DNA from: Chara braunii
Taxonomy: Eukaryota > Streptophyta > Charophyceae > Charales > Characeae
Direction: 5' to 3'
Assembly: GCA_003427395.1 (NCBI GenBank)
Contig: BFEA01000311.1
Location: 1,663,515-1,705,021 of the forward strand
Length of the DNA: 41,507 nucleotides
The first letter of the stretch is position 1. The number at the start of each line of letters is the position of its first letter. Positions 1 to 9,819 of this stretch are shown in pieces. A model generated the notes under the pieces. That model worked only from the letters and a program-made list of their open reading frames with translations, made no database searches and was not told where the DNA came from. The position numbers and the translations under genes are program-made.

Positions 1-130
1 TTTTTTTTTTTTTTTTTTCCTTCAAGAAAACGGGCCCAGTGCCCAAGGCTGATTTTCCGAATGGTAAGAATGAGGCGAGGGTCCTCACAGTCTACCCGGA
101 AATGTGACTACCTGGGAGCCTTACCCAGTT
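1..130 (-). mobile_element. 3' end of a poly(A)-tailed retroelement, cut by the window edge
   Basis: Positions 1-18 are an unbroken T run, which on the minus strand is a poly(A) tail. The sequence next to it is non-repetitive and G/C-balanced, as expected for the 3' end of a LINE or SINE copy. The family cannot be named because the tail lies at the window border. It does not contain the LINE tail core seen at 601-654. Confidence 0.35.
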
Positions 131-522
131 TCGCTTTTAACGAGACCCAAAGGGACCCGGTGGACTGTATTTTGGTAGTTTAGCGATAGGTCGGCACAAT
201 GAATGTGCAAACGGAGCCTCACCTTCGTTTTTTAGGATTGGTTTGGGAGGGCAAATGCTGTGGTCAGTCTTATTTTGAGTAGCCGAAAGTTGTAATGATG
301 AAATGGACTCCAACGACATTGATGATGTGATATGGCCTTTTCTAGAGCAGATGTGTGCTTGCCATGAAGTTCCTTGAGATGGTGTTTAAACTTTAAATCA
401 CCAATTAGTTCACACGAGCCTAAGTTCACAAAGCTAACTTCAAAGGCTCGCAAGCCTGCAACTGCGCCGTTTCAAAGTGGCCAGCCGCTTTTTGCTATCG
501 GCTCAGGCCCGAATCGGAATGC
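131..522. other. Unassigned sequence left of LINE copy 1
   Basis: I see no convincing gene here. The short open frames lack coding character. The last 40 bases before the LINE poly(A) end (about 490-520) resemble the end of the 209-bp tandem unit found on the other side of the LINE at about 6375-6395, which suggests the LINE landed in that repeat. Confidence 0.4.
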
Positions 523-941
523 TTTTTTTTTTTTAAGACTCTGCAGAATCTAGTAGGGTGGGTGATACGAGCATCCCCTCCTACGAGGTCTGGTCGGTCA
601 CTCCATCTATATGCGGGGAGCTGCACCTGCTGGAAACCGGATCCAGCGTCCCTTAATAACATATGAAAACGTCTGAAGATAAGTGTACTAATACCATCGA
701 AATGAAGAAAAAATACCTCTTCAGTCCATCAAGACCGCCAGATCTGAAAATAACATACAAGCATCTTTCCTTCTGATATTTAATTGCCCCCCCCCCTGCC
801 ATACCACTGTAATTCAACTCACAAGCGGTTAGTAAGAAGTGCACTCTATACATTGGTGCGGAGTTTGCTTGAAATGCCCTTATGGTTTTCTTATAAACTG
901 AGGTGAAAAATGGGGGGTCGGTTAACCGGCTCTCATTCAAC
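523..941 (-). other. LINE copy 1 3' UTR with shared tail core
   Basis: This is the non-coding 3' end, about 420 bases, of LINE copy 1. It is alignable to the 3' UTR of copy 2. It holds a C9-11 run near 787-797, the conserved core at 601-654 (containing GGGGAGCTGCACCTGCTGG), a stem-loop at 553-584 (GTAGG paired with CCTAC, loop with GATACGAGCA on the plus strand), and the poly(A) end as T12 at 523-534. Confidence 0.75.
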
Positions 942-2343
942 TCAGGCTAATTCAGAAAGGGGAAATGGGTCTGAGAAAAAAAACGGAGATCTGAGCAAGG
1001 CTCTTGGTTGAAGTTGGAACCAGTTCTGGAATATGAGCTGAAAGTCCCTTTTGAAGGACCCTTCATCCCCTTCCTCCCCTGGCCATATCACTTCACCCAA
1101 GCCCCTTTATGCAGATCCCCCCAGCCAGTCCTTTTCAAATTGTTGGATTGCACATTGAATATCTTTCTTCTGCTGGAATTTGCCTAGTTTAGATGAAGAT
1201 TTGACCAATGATATCTAATTTCTGTTTGCACAGAGTTACAATCAGTTCCCTTCATTCTGATCCTTCCAGCCCCACTCCCTCTCTCTCTCTGACACAACGC
1301 TTATACCATAATGGCCATACCATTGCCTTGCGACCTATCTCAAAAAACTTTTGTTGGAAGATAGACAATTGCAATCCCTGGGGGACCCTGTGACCCAAGA
1401 GAATGACTTTCCAATCCCAGGGCCAATCAATTCCTGTTAGGCCCTTCCAGATGTAATCCCATCTTCTCCATAGCAGTACTGATCCAGAACATTTCATAAA
1501 TATATGTTCAATAGTTTCTCTGAATTTTCTACTAGGAAGATCTAAAAGACAGGATTTGCACCATGGCGTAGCGAGTCCTCTCTATTCTAGTGTGGAACGA
1601 TCTATCGGCCAATCATTTGTACGCAAACACCGATGTACTATCTGCCATTGTAAAGAGGCAAATTTAGCAGGCCTTTGTTTTAAATTTTTGAAAAAATTGA
1701 CGTGTTTGATCGAATTTATCTTAATATTAAGATGCTTGGCCCATCTTTCATGCAAAATTGACGCAATGTCCACTTTTGAGCGAAAAAGGCGACAGACTGC
1801 TTTAACTGATAGTGAATGAAGATGCCTGGGTTCCCCTCTGTTGCTAGTCTTCCAGACCCATTCATCTGGATCTATTGGAAGTTCTGGAATGTGGCGCTCA
1901 CGATGAAAGACCGTCCACCCTTTGATGGATGGTACATACATTACTCGTATCCTATAAATGTGGTCAAAAGGAAAGAAAGATACCTTGTTCTTTGAGAATT
2001 CAATAAGATAGTGATCCCTCATGATTACCATAAAACTGACGAATACTCCATCTTCGAGTGTGTACATCACCTGACCTACTACCTTCTGATCATCATCTGA
2101 TATCCCTACCACCCAATCCCCCTCCCTAAAAATAATGTCTTTTCTTAACGTGCATACCCACATCAAGTGAATAGAGAAAATAATCTGATTTAATGAATTA
2201 GAGAATTGATGAGCATACCTGAGAGTCTCTCACATATGATCCACTATTTTCCAGTCTTTCTTAACTGTATCCCATATGTCCTTTATTTTTACCACCCCCT
2301 TTTCATCCATAATGACCAAGGTGTATTTGAGCTATTAAAAATA

Positions 2344-2455
2344 CATCCATTATGGTCCGTGATCCATCAATTCTCCAAAACAGTTTGCCGAAGCACTTTC
2401 ATCCATTATGGTCCGTGATCCATCAATTCTCCAAAAGAGGTTGCCGAAGCACTTC
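2344..2455. repeat. 56-bp tandem duplication inside LINE copy 1
   Basis: CATCCATTATGG starts at 2344 and again at 2400, and the following bases match with few differences (one block reads AAACAGTTTGCC, the other AAAGAGGTTGCC). LINE copy 2 has a single unit at the matching place, so the duplication arose after this copy inserted. Confidence 0.85.
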
Positions 2456-2736
2456 CTCATAACGAGAGGGAAATGGTTTATTGGGAAGCAGCAAATGACG
2501 CCAAATTCTGAGAAGAGACACCCAAAAGTTATCAAGGATCAGATCGTTCCGGGCTTCCCCAAGGATCTCTACCTCCCTAGATTGAACCTGTGCTCTTGGA
2601 ATGCGCCAAAAATGATCCTCGATCTATAATAGGTGGTGAATAGTCTCTGTGGATGAAGGAGCTAACCTTTTGATCTGCTCAAGGGTCAGGGTTTGCCAAG
2701 GACTGTCTACAGTCATAATTAGTTTTATGATCCATT

Positions 2737-2758
2737 GAAGAGAGAGAGAGAGAGAGAG
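2737..2758. repeat. (GA)n microsatellite
   Basis: A short run of GA dinucleotides lies within the decayed LINE copy 1 ORF2. Confidence 0.9.
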
Positions 2759-4575
2759 CTTGACATTGGAGTGTAGGATCCAACACTCCTAAACCTCCCC
2801 TCGACTTAGGCTGTATAAGAGAGAGTCAAGCTACTCGTGGAATCCTCCTCATGATTACCTTTCCATAGAAAGGCAGATACCTGTCATAGAAGGATTTTCG
2901 TGCGTGTTTGACTTACATGCCAGAGTGCCGACTTATACCACATAGAAGCAAGGACTACGTTATTAATAATCAATGTCCTCCCAAAGAGAGAGGTATGTTG
3001 ATTTTTCCATTGGCTTAATTTAGACATTGCTGACCCTGTAATCCAATCATCATTAATAACGGTTTTCCATATGCTGTAAGAGACAACCCTTGGATTCGAA
3101 TTGGAGCATCGAGAGGCACCCACCTGATTCTGGCAGATGAGGAGGACACACCCCATTGGAATGTATCCACGAGCCTTGAGTCTTACTCCCCCAATTGACC
3201 ACCATATCAGATACTTGAGAAAATATGTCCAACAAGACCTTAATTTCTTCCATATTGGATATTGTGGCGTCCATCATGATAATGAGATCGTTTGCAAACA
3301 TGAAGCTAATAGGTATTGGTTCTTCCGGTATCCTTGCAATTTAAAGACGTTTAAGGTTATGATTATTTCTGAGGTTAACCCCAATGCCTCCATGATTATC
3401 AAAAAAACAAAAGGAGCTAAAGGGTTTCCTTATCTCACTGACCTTTGGAGGTAGATTTTTGGAGAGAGAAGACCATTTATCTGAACCCGTGTCGTAGCAT
3501 TGGAACGAAGAATGTGCACCCATCTTCTCATTGTAGTGTCAAAATTCATCTTTCGGAGACATGCATCTAGAAAACGCCAATCTACATGGTCATAGGCTTT
3601 TTCAAAATCTATAAACACAAAGGTTGCATTTTGTTTAGAATGTCACGACAACTTAACCATTTCATTAGTAGTATGTTATCCTTAATGTGTCTCCCATTGA
3701 TAAAGCCTGTTGAGAGAGTGGATGTTGTCCGCAATTATTGGTATCAAACAGTTGGTCAAGGCTTTGACCAATATCTTATAGACTGCTGTCAACAGAGTTA
3801 TAGGTCTATAATTCTTAATATTGCCTTTATCACCTTTTTTGTATAAAAGAGTGAAGATGCCTTGGCCCACCATCTCCCCCATCTGCCCTGATTCATAAAT
3901 CGCATAAAAAAAAATCCATTAAATCTGAGGAAAAGGTGAACCACATCGTTTCCCAAATTCCTTTGGTAGGCCATCAATCCGTGGAGTTTTGTCTTCTTCC
4001 ATCTGTAATAAAGTTGTCTATTTTTGTTCCAAGGTCAAGGGTCTCTCCAGATGTTCCCTTTGTGTTTGAGTAAGCGATCTTGATAAATGAGTGAAAAAAC
4101 AGTCTATATTCTGATTGTCCTACTCCTGCTTATAAGGGTCCTTTAAAGAAGCGAGAAAACATTTAAATAAATTATAACCTATTTTTAAACTCCTTGCCAA
4201 GGATGATGAAATGGCGGCATCTGCATCTTCTAAAGATGCCTCAGGATTTATAAATCCTTCTATGCTTGTGCGTCTACATCTTGCCTTTGCCATCGCAAAG
4301 AAAGAAGAGTCCATTTCTCCTTTAGTAGCAAATTTAGATAATTTACCTCAGACAAGATGCCCTGCCAACGATATTGTGCAAATGATAAAAGTTGTTATCT
4401 AAGTGTTTGGATATCAATTGGATTCTGGTCATTTGGTTGATCGTTGAGTTCATAATTTAAAATCTGCTCTTGGATGATCATTTATTGACGATAACCTAGG
4501 CTACCAGTCAGGCTGCCCAAGTCACCCTATTTTCCCGTGCAACCCAATCGTACAAGGACCAGGGAAGGTCCAAGC

Positions 4576-4576
<1 letters not shown>

Positions 4577-4665
<89 letters not shown>
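4577..4665. repeat. 89-base poly(A) run
   Basis: This uninterrupted A run lies inside the MITE-like insertion. It is far longer than any other homopolymer in the window. The minus strand therefore gives an artefactual poly-Phe reading frame. Confidence 0.95.
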
Positions 4666-4668
<3 letters not shown>

Positions 4669-4778
4669 GAGAAAAAACTATGTTATCATTGTTATGCAAA
4701 AAGATAAAGTGAACAACTTTTGTCTGAAGGTCACATCGCAGTTCTTTACCAAATTTACGTTATAAATTTCAATTAAAA

Positions 4779-4803
4779 TATATATATATATATATATATA
4801 TAT
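4779..4803. repeat. (TA)n microsatellite
   Basis: Alternating TA for about 25 bases near the right end of the MITE-like insertion. Confidence 0.9.
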
Positions 4804-6197
4804 TTAATTTCATTTTGGCTCGCCCGGGCAAGTGGACTCGGACCACTCTAGTAGCCTAGACGATAACGGTTTTTAGCTAGAATTTTTCAGAAATCGTTAC
4901 ATTTTTTGGCTAAAAATATTAAGCCATTGTAAAACCAATCCGTAAAAGAATCATGTTTGTCTTTCGTAGTGCGCCAGTATCCTCAAACATCCTGAATATA
5001 TTGTCAAAACTGAGATTGAGAAAGTAAGGACATATTGAGTTTGTAAAAACCATTCCCTTGATCTGTTTTTTTTTCTGAAGGTCAAGAGTACTGCACACAT
5101 CTTATGATCCGCCCCCGACCAAGGACTATTGGGAAAAATGGTCTCCAATTGAAGGACTCAATCCAAATCATTCGTCATTAAAATCAGGTATATTATAGAT
5201 CTTGATTGATTTGGGGTGCCATTATTCTGGATGCAAGTAAACAAACGCTCCCTATGGAAGATCCGCCGGTAGGAATTAAAAAGATGTTCCAAGGAACACA
5301 ATTGATGCATGATATTCTCATCCTCCTCAATGTATGTTGGGCAAGGAGAGGGAATTTTCCATCTACCCATCCATCTATCTGGTGCCGCATTAAAGTCACC
5401 AGCCATGATGATTGAAATTCCATCCGGAATGTGCGATCGAATATCGTGGAAGAACTTGACTATTTCTCGCACATCATTGAGAGCATAAATATTTACTACA
5501 CACACAATCTTTATCGCAAGCATTACTAATCAAATATCCAATGTCCTTGTTCCTTATCTGCCGCCCAATGAACTATTTCAACCCTTGATTCAAGCGAGAT
5601 CCAAATAGCTACTCCTCCCGAGCCACTGTGCGGAGCTGGGGAACAAATTTTCTGAAAAGGCCAAACTATATTCAATATATCGTGTGCACAGATATGGGCA
5701 GGAGATTCGTTTAGATAAGTTTCCTGAATGCAAATCAAATCTGGCCATGAACGATCCCCAACTCCCTTAAATTGTTCCATTAAAACCCTTATTTTTTCCC
5801 CATCTGCAGTGGCCATACCATTTACATTAAGAGATTTCAAATCTAAGTCCGCATCCCTAGTGGCTCGGTGCCACATAGGGCTCTTCCCATATAGTGCTTG
5901 CAATGCTTCCATTACAACTCCGCCTTGTCCTCTTTGCCCCCATTCAGACTCTCTATAGTCGCATCCAACTACTATTATCCAAGTCTGAGGCAACTTGTAT
6001 CCTCCCTTTACCGAAAACGGAGCGAAGGAAGGATACCACATCTGATATTGATCAAATTGTACTAGCCTTGATTTTTGCAAATTTTGCAGGTCTAGAAGAG
6101 CAGAGTGTGAATAACATTTCAAACCTACCTCCTTGTGCTCTTCAAACCTCACATATGTATCTCGTTTAGTCATCTGATCCTTTTTCCTGCGTAATTA

Positions 6198-6612
6198 TAC
6201 CGGTAAGAGTACCACTTATGTTTCGCGTGAACTGGTTGTTTAAACCACCAGTACATGCCTCACATTGGCCGCAGGCCCGGTCAAAGGTCGAAACATGATG
6301 CCAGTTGGCGATTTATTTTATCAACAACGCTTTTTTGGACTAGGCGATGAAACATTTTTAACAAGGCCAGGGCCAAGACCCGAATCGAGATGTTCTTACC
6401 ACGTAATACCGGTAAGAGCACCACTTAGGTTCGTGTGAGCCGGTGGTTTAAACGACCAGTACACGCCTCACATTGGCCACGTGCCCTGTTAGAGGCCAAA
6501 ACGCGGCGCCGACTGACGATTTATTTTATCAACGACGCGCCTGGACCAACTTTTTTGGACCAGGCAACGAAACATTTTCAGCAAGGCTGGGGCCGTGTAC
6601 CGGTGGTTTACC
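6198..6612 (+). repeat. Two tandem copies of a 209-bp unit
   Basis: TACCGGTAAGAG begins at 6198 and again at 6407. The following 200 bases match well, sharing GCCTCACATTGGCC, GATTTATTTTATCAAC and TTTTTTGGAC. The second copy is more G/C-rich and ends near 6612, where TACCGGTGGTTTACCGG starts a partial further unit. The block directly abuts the truncated 5' end of LINE copy 1. Confidence 0.85.
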
Positions 6613-7047
6613 GGCGGGAGAAGTAGGAATACCATCGGAAGGAGTTCACTTCCTAGGGCATGCCCCTCAAACCCGGGTCAGAGTCTAGGCCTTCCTTTTT
6701 GAATGCGGGTCTGGTCTTTGGATGACTATTTCAACTTATTTGCAATTTTCGACTGTTCAGTATGTGAGACCAGGTCGTGGCCTGACCCCACAGGCCGTGT
6801 GCTGTACCAGTCCAGTCCAGTCCTGCCCGGTACCACTGTCGATACCATTCCAGTCCAGTCAGTCCGCTGGGGGTATACCCCAACCATTGTTTGTTTTCGA
6901 GCATTCTTGATTCTGCACATTTTGGAGTACATGCGTGTTGAGTCCGCGTCGGAGCTGCGCTGTCCCTTCCAGCTCCATCCCCATCTCCTCCTCCGTCAAC
7001 CCTTCGTCCTCACCTTGACGGACTGCCATCCCGACGGGTCTGGCACA
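6613..7047 (+). mobile_element. Possible LTR end upstream of a PBS
   Basis: The assignment rests on the PBS that starts two bases downstream. The region ends in GGCACA, compatible with an LTR ending in CA. It holds a C/T-rich stretch and short direct repeats (CCAGTCCAGTCC near 6809-6824 and TTCCAGTCCAGTCAG near 6848-6862). I cannot fix the left end, and no matching second LTR was recognised in the window. Confidence 0.35.
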
Positions 7048-7048
7048 C

Positions 7049-7060
7049 TGGTATCAGAGC
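7049..7060 (+). promoter_or_regulatory. Primer-binding site matching initiator tRNA-Met
   Basis: TGGTATCAGAGC is the 12-base complement of the 3' end of plant initiator tRNA-Met, the usual minus-strand primer site of plant LTR retrotransposons. It sits one base after a CACA end. No gag reading frame follows, because small retroelements and poly-C runs occupy the next kilobase. It is therefore a relic of an LTR element. Confidence 0.6.
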
Positions 7061-7249
7061 GGGAACGTTCCCTGCTACCACCCACCACAGCCTGCAAAAT
7101 GGTGCAAAACCCGACAGCGGGTTTTTGCCTGTTCTTTTTGGGCGTTTTCATATGAAAACAGAGGGAGAAAGTGTAGAAAGGTGCAGCAGCAAGGGAGCGA
7201 CACGTAGCGAGAAAAGAGAGGTGCCGTCACGACGTGTGCGCACAAGCAA

Positions 7250-7425
7250 CAAGGCCAAGGCCACCGCACACACACACGCATGCGCTATGTGGCCACATTG
7301 CCCCGCTGCACGCCCCGCCCCGCTCCCGAATTATACTTATCAAGATGCTGCTAGGGTTTGAACCTGGGCAGCTGGCAGCCGTGCGCGTGCGTAACCAACA
7401 CCTTAACACACTGCACTGGCCACAC
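7250..7425 (-). mobile_element. tRNA-derived SINE-like head (A and B boxes)
   Basis: On the minus strand an A-box-like segment (TGTTAAGGTGTTGG, within 7395-7422) is followed by a good B box (AGGTTCAAACCC, 7353-7366), at tRNA-like spacing. This is the internal RNA polymerase III promoter arrangement of tRNA-derived SINEs. The 3' boundary is unclear, and a CA-rich patch at 7268-7280 may belong to its tail. It is not a functional tRNA because the acceptor stem does not pair. Confidence 0.5.
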
Positions 7426-7481
7426 TCTATGTCTGTCACCATACTGTGGCACTCTGGTGTTGTGCCAGCTATTTCCCCTCT

Positions 7482-7512
<31 letters not shown>

Positions 7513-7583
7513 CAGCGAGTGGCGAGCAGCGGCCAGCATGACAACAACGAGCAGGCTGCTATTTGCCCCCCNCCCCCCCCCCC
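7482..7583. repeat. Two poly-C runs, the second containing an ambiguous base
   Basis: C29 occupies 7482-7510. A second run occupies 7566-7583 and contains N at 7572. Both probably mark difficult sequencing, and their true lengths are uncertain. Open frames across them (poly-Pro, or poly-Gly on the minus strand) are artefacts. Confidence 0.9.
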
Positions 7584-7663
7584 AACGGAGGCATCATGGC
7601 TGCTGCTTTTGCTGGTATTTACTTCCCCTGCACATTAGATAAGCGTGAAGCGTGCAACTTAAA

Positions 7664-7990
7664 AGGCTAAGAACAATGGTCTGATGCGTCGAGGAATATA
7701 ATGAGCATAGTGAGTGCTGATAGCCTGATACAGTGATACCCATCTTCTTTCGGGCTTATCTTCTGGTAGCCTATATTCAAGTTTCTTTCCTTGACAGGTA
7801 TCTACCTCCCCTACCTATGAGGCAAGCATGTAGCCATGCAAAGGCTAAGAACAACGATCTGATACGTCTGGTGTCATCTGTGTCTGTCCTCCTATGCTCG
7901 TATCGACCTTCCCGGCATATCAGATGACCACTTAGCCAGGTAATGGCTGATATTAGCCTGATACGACGACGAACCAGATAAAGCAGCTAC
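7664..7990 (+). repeat. Imperfect direct repeat, period about 176 bp
   Basis: AAAGGCTAAGAACAA occurs near 7662 and near 7841, each followed by a TCTGATRCGTC block. Downstream, TAGCCTGATAC occurs near 7722 and 7954. Conservation between these anchors is low. No gene is evident in this stretch. Confidence 0.5.
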
Positions 7991-8083
7991 AGGGTCAGTA
8001 CAGTAGGCCCTACCCGGCCACCCTGGCAACCTGACCAGCTTTTTGCCGAAAATTGTCCCTTCACATCCAAAAGGCCCATAACC

Positions 8084-8220
8084 TTTTTTTTTTTTTTTTC
8101 ACAAAACAACCCCTCTTGTGTTAGTGGTGCTAGTAAGAGCAGACACTGCTAACACCTTGAGGAGACACTCCATCTATTGGTGGGGAGCATCACCTGCCGA
8201 AAAACGGGTCCAGCGTCCCT
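8084..8220 (-). mobile_element. Short element sharing the LINE 3' tail (tail copy 3)
   Basis: On the minus strand this holds the tail core (8168-8220, with CTATTGGTGGGGAGCATCAC on the plus strand), a stem-loop (GTGTTAGTG near 8118 pairing with CACTGCTAACAC near 8144) and a poly(A) end (T16 at 8084-8099). Similarity to the LINEs stops at CGTCCCT (8220). It is either a 5'-truncated LINE end or, more interestingly, a SINE with a LINE-type tail. The region beyond 8220 is not LINE-like and could be its body. Confidence 0.65.
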
Positions 8221-8472
8221 GTTACAACCTAGCAAAGGCTATAGCAGCAACCTGGTACATCCCCAGAGATCATTTTGCACTATACGCCCTTTTCATCCTC
8301 GCCTTCACTGAACGATGGATCGTCCCCTTAGGGACAATTGAGTCTCACCTTCATCAAGCCATACACCCGTACCTTCCCCTTATCTAAAGAACACTTAGCC
8401 CTAGAAAGGCTGGAAAGGCAACCCCATACAACAAGGATTAATAAGGAGTGGAACTCCGATGACAACTGCTCC

Positions 8473-8474
8473 GA

Positions 8475-8523
<49 letters not shown>

Positions 8524-8570
8524 TATTTATTTTATTTTATTTTTTATTTTATTTTTTATTTTATTTTTTA
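8473..8570. repeat. (ATT)n / (ATTTT)n simple repeat
   Basis: A run of ATT units grades into ATTTT and ATTTTTT units. On the minus strand this is the A-rich tail of the composite element. Confidence 0.9.
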
Positions 8571-8676
8571 AGCCCAGGGTGTTGTAGAGGCCAAGGACCA
8601 GACCCACGGTGATTGCTAGCAGCGGAAGGCAATGGTTGTCCTGACAGGATAGGCCACCTACCCTACCCATCCCCAC

Positions 8677-9421
8677 GTTAATACTCCCAGTGCACCCCCT
8701 GTCCCTACTATCCTACCTCAGTGTGACCAGCACTCAGGACCATCACCCTACAAGTATCGAGGGCAACTCGGACCAGACAGCAGTGACAAGCACCAAGGCT
8801 GGGCCCACAGCCCTGATGGAAGCAGAAGCGGACGAAGCTTGCCGTACGGAAACTTCGGAAGCCAGGCTCATGCATTCTTCTACAGGCCCAATTCAGAGAG
8901 TCTTACCCAGCAGGATTACCTCAGCACGGCAGGCCAGCGCCCGCGGACACATCCTACCGTCCTTCCCCTAGCTTACCCAAGGCTAGGCGGAGCTCAGACT
9001 AGCCGGAGCGGCTTATATCCCTACCCCCACCCTAGAGCTAAGCCATGCGTTAATACTCCCAGCGCACCCCCTGTCCCTACTATCCTACCTCAGTGTGACC
9101 AGCACGCAGGACCATCACCCTACAAGTATCGAGGGCAACTTGGACCAGACAGCAGTGACAAGCACCAAGGCTGGGCCCACAGCCCTGATGGAAGCAGAAG
9201 CGGACAAACCTTGCTGTACGGAAACTTCGGAAGCCAGGCTCATGCATTCTTCTACAGGCCCAATTCAGAGAGTCTTACCCAGCAGAATTACCTCAGCACG
9301 GCAGGCCAGCGCCCGCGGACACATCCTACCGTCCTTCCCCTAGCTTACCCAAGGCTAGGCGGAGCTCACACTAGCCGGAGCGGCTTATATCCTTACCCCT
9401 ACCCTAGAGCTAAGCCATGCG
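8677..9421. repeat. Two direct copies of a 372-bp unit
   Basis: GTTAATACTCCCAG begins at 8677 and 9049. The two 372-bp copies differ at only a small number of positions. The second ends at 9421, just after CCTAGAGCTAAGCCATGCGT. Since 372 is a multiple of three, an open frame on the plus strand passes through both copies to a stop at 9523-9525, giving a protein with a 124-residue repeat. It has no ATG in a convincing place and no recognisable domain. Confidence 0.9.
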
Positions 9422-9479
9422 TGAGTAGACCCCGTCATATACCTGATAGACCCCCCCAGCCCAGTATTGTAGTTGTTTG

Positions 9480-9690
9480 TATGTGTGTTTGCCCAGAGGC
9501 TATGTATGTTTGTATGAGCCCATAGGACCATGTGTTTTGTATCTGCCCGAAGGCTATGTGTGCTCTGTGTAACTGTATAGCGAGATGTATGTGCCCGAAG
9601 GCCAGATATGTGCAGTCTATGTGTGCTTTGTGTAACTGTAGAGCGAGATGAATGTGCCCAGAGGCCAGATATGTGCAGTGCTATGTAGAG
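9480..9690. repeat. Short minisatellite, units about 70 bp
   Basis: Blocks with TATGTGTGCTYTGTGTAACTG, TGTGCCCGAAGGC (or GTGCCCAGAGGC) and CAGATATGTGCAGT recur two to four times in order. The repeat sits between the tRNA-like head and the 372-bp copies of the composite element. Confidence 0.7.
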
Positions 9691-9739
9691 GGAACTATGT
9701 GTTCGTATGAAGAGATGACGGGCCAAGCTGGACAAGAAC

Positions 9740-9819
9740 CTACCCCAAAGTCCCAAGCCAGACTCGAACCCGTGATCTATGACATGTGACCTGAAGACTC
9801 TACCATTTGAGCAACAATT
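9740..9819 (-). promoter_or_regulatory. tRNA-like head with Pol III A and B boxes
   Basis: On the minus strand TGCTCAAATGGTAGAG (9813-9798) fits the A box and GGGTTCGAGTC (9771-9761) fits the B box, at normal spacing. This is the internal Pol III promoter of a tRNA-derived SINE. The acceptor stem does not close and the anticodon arm is poor, so it is not a tRNA gene. Confidence 0.6.

Larger units (their letters stand above)
4496..4858. mobile_element. MITE-like insertion with 9-bp target-site duplication inside LINE copy 1
   Basis: The direct repeat GACGATAAC is present at 4487-4495 and 4859-4867. Just inside are inverted ends: CTAGGCTACCAG on the left, and on the right a sequence whose reverse complement is TAGGCTACTAGAG. 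The 363-bp interior has no coding capacity but holds an A89 run (4577-4665) and a (TA)n run (4779-4803). LINE copy 2 is continuous across the matching place. A 9-bp duplication fits Mutator-like elements, though hAT-like with a one-base ambiguity is possible. It has no transposase and would need one supplied in trans. Confidence 0.75.
942..6170 (-). pseudogene. LINE ORF2 (endonuclease, reverse transcriptase, zf-RVT), broken
   Basis: ORF2 of an L1-like LINE encodes an AP-type endonuclease that nicks the target and a reverse transcriptase that copies the LINE RNA there. Visible parts on the minus strand: endonuclease N-terminus with SLNVNG and ICIQET (5526-6170); MAGDFNAAPDR (5158-5523); the GADHKM variant of the SDH motif (4951-5148); RT palm blocks NYRPITLL (3682-3882) and FIDFEKAYDHVDW (3430-3618); the catalytic block as FANDL instead of FADDL (3053-3301); the zf-RVT region with LQWQIVHRCL (1582-2166); and a C-terminal stretch ending at a stop at 942-944. 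The fragments lie in several frames with many stops, so it is a pseudogene. The changed catalytic Asp alone would inactivate RT. Confidence 0.85.
523..6188 (-). mobile_element. L1-like LINE retrotransposon, copy 1, 5'-truncated and degenerate
   Basis: On the minus strand the element runs from about 6188 to a poly(A) tail at 534-523. It contains the end of the region upstream of ORF2, an endonuclease-RT-zf-RVT ORF2 and a 3' UTR of about 420 bases. Gene order and protein similarity match LINE copy 2 (24760-33550) throughout, but homology stops near 6185, so this copy lacks ORF1, the usual result of incomplete reverse transcription. A MITE-like insertion (4496-4858) splits it and a 56-bp tandem duplication lies at 2344-2455. 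No clear target-site duplication was found at its ends. Confidence 0.85.
8473..9819 (-). mobile_element. Composite tRNA-headed retroelement with internal tandem repeats
   Basis: On the minus strand a tRNA-like head (9819-9740) with A and B boxes is followed by a short minisatellite, two 372-bp direct copies and an A-rich tail of AAATA and AAT repeats (8570-8473). A near-duplicate flank is present at both ends: ACAAACTGCCCC at 9820-9831 and ACAACTGCTCC at 8462-8472, which looks like a slightly decayed target-site duplication. Together these suggest one insertion of 1.35 kb. An alternative is several adjacent insertions. Confidence 0.5.

Noticed and set aside
4508-4699. Poly-Phe frame on the minus strand
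   Set aside because: It is the A89 run translated; no protein is implied.
7227-7642. Poly-Gly and poly-Pro frames across the C runs
   Set aside because: Homopolymer artefacts over an uncertain stretch that includes an N.
9740-9819. A tRNA gene on the minus strand
   Set aside because: A and B boxes are good, but the acceptor stem does not pair and the anticodon arm is poor; it is a SINE head.
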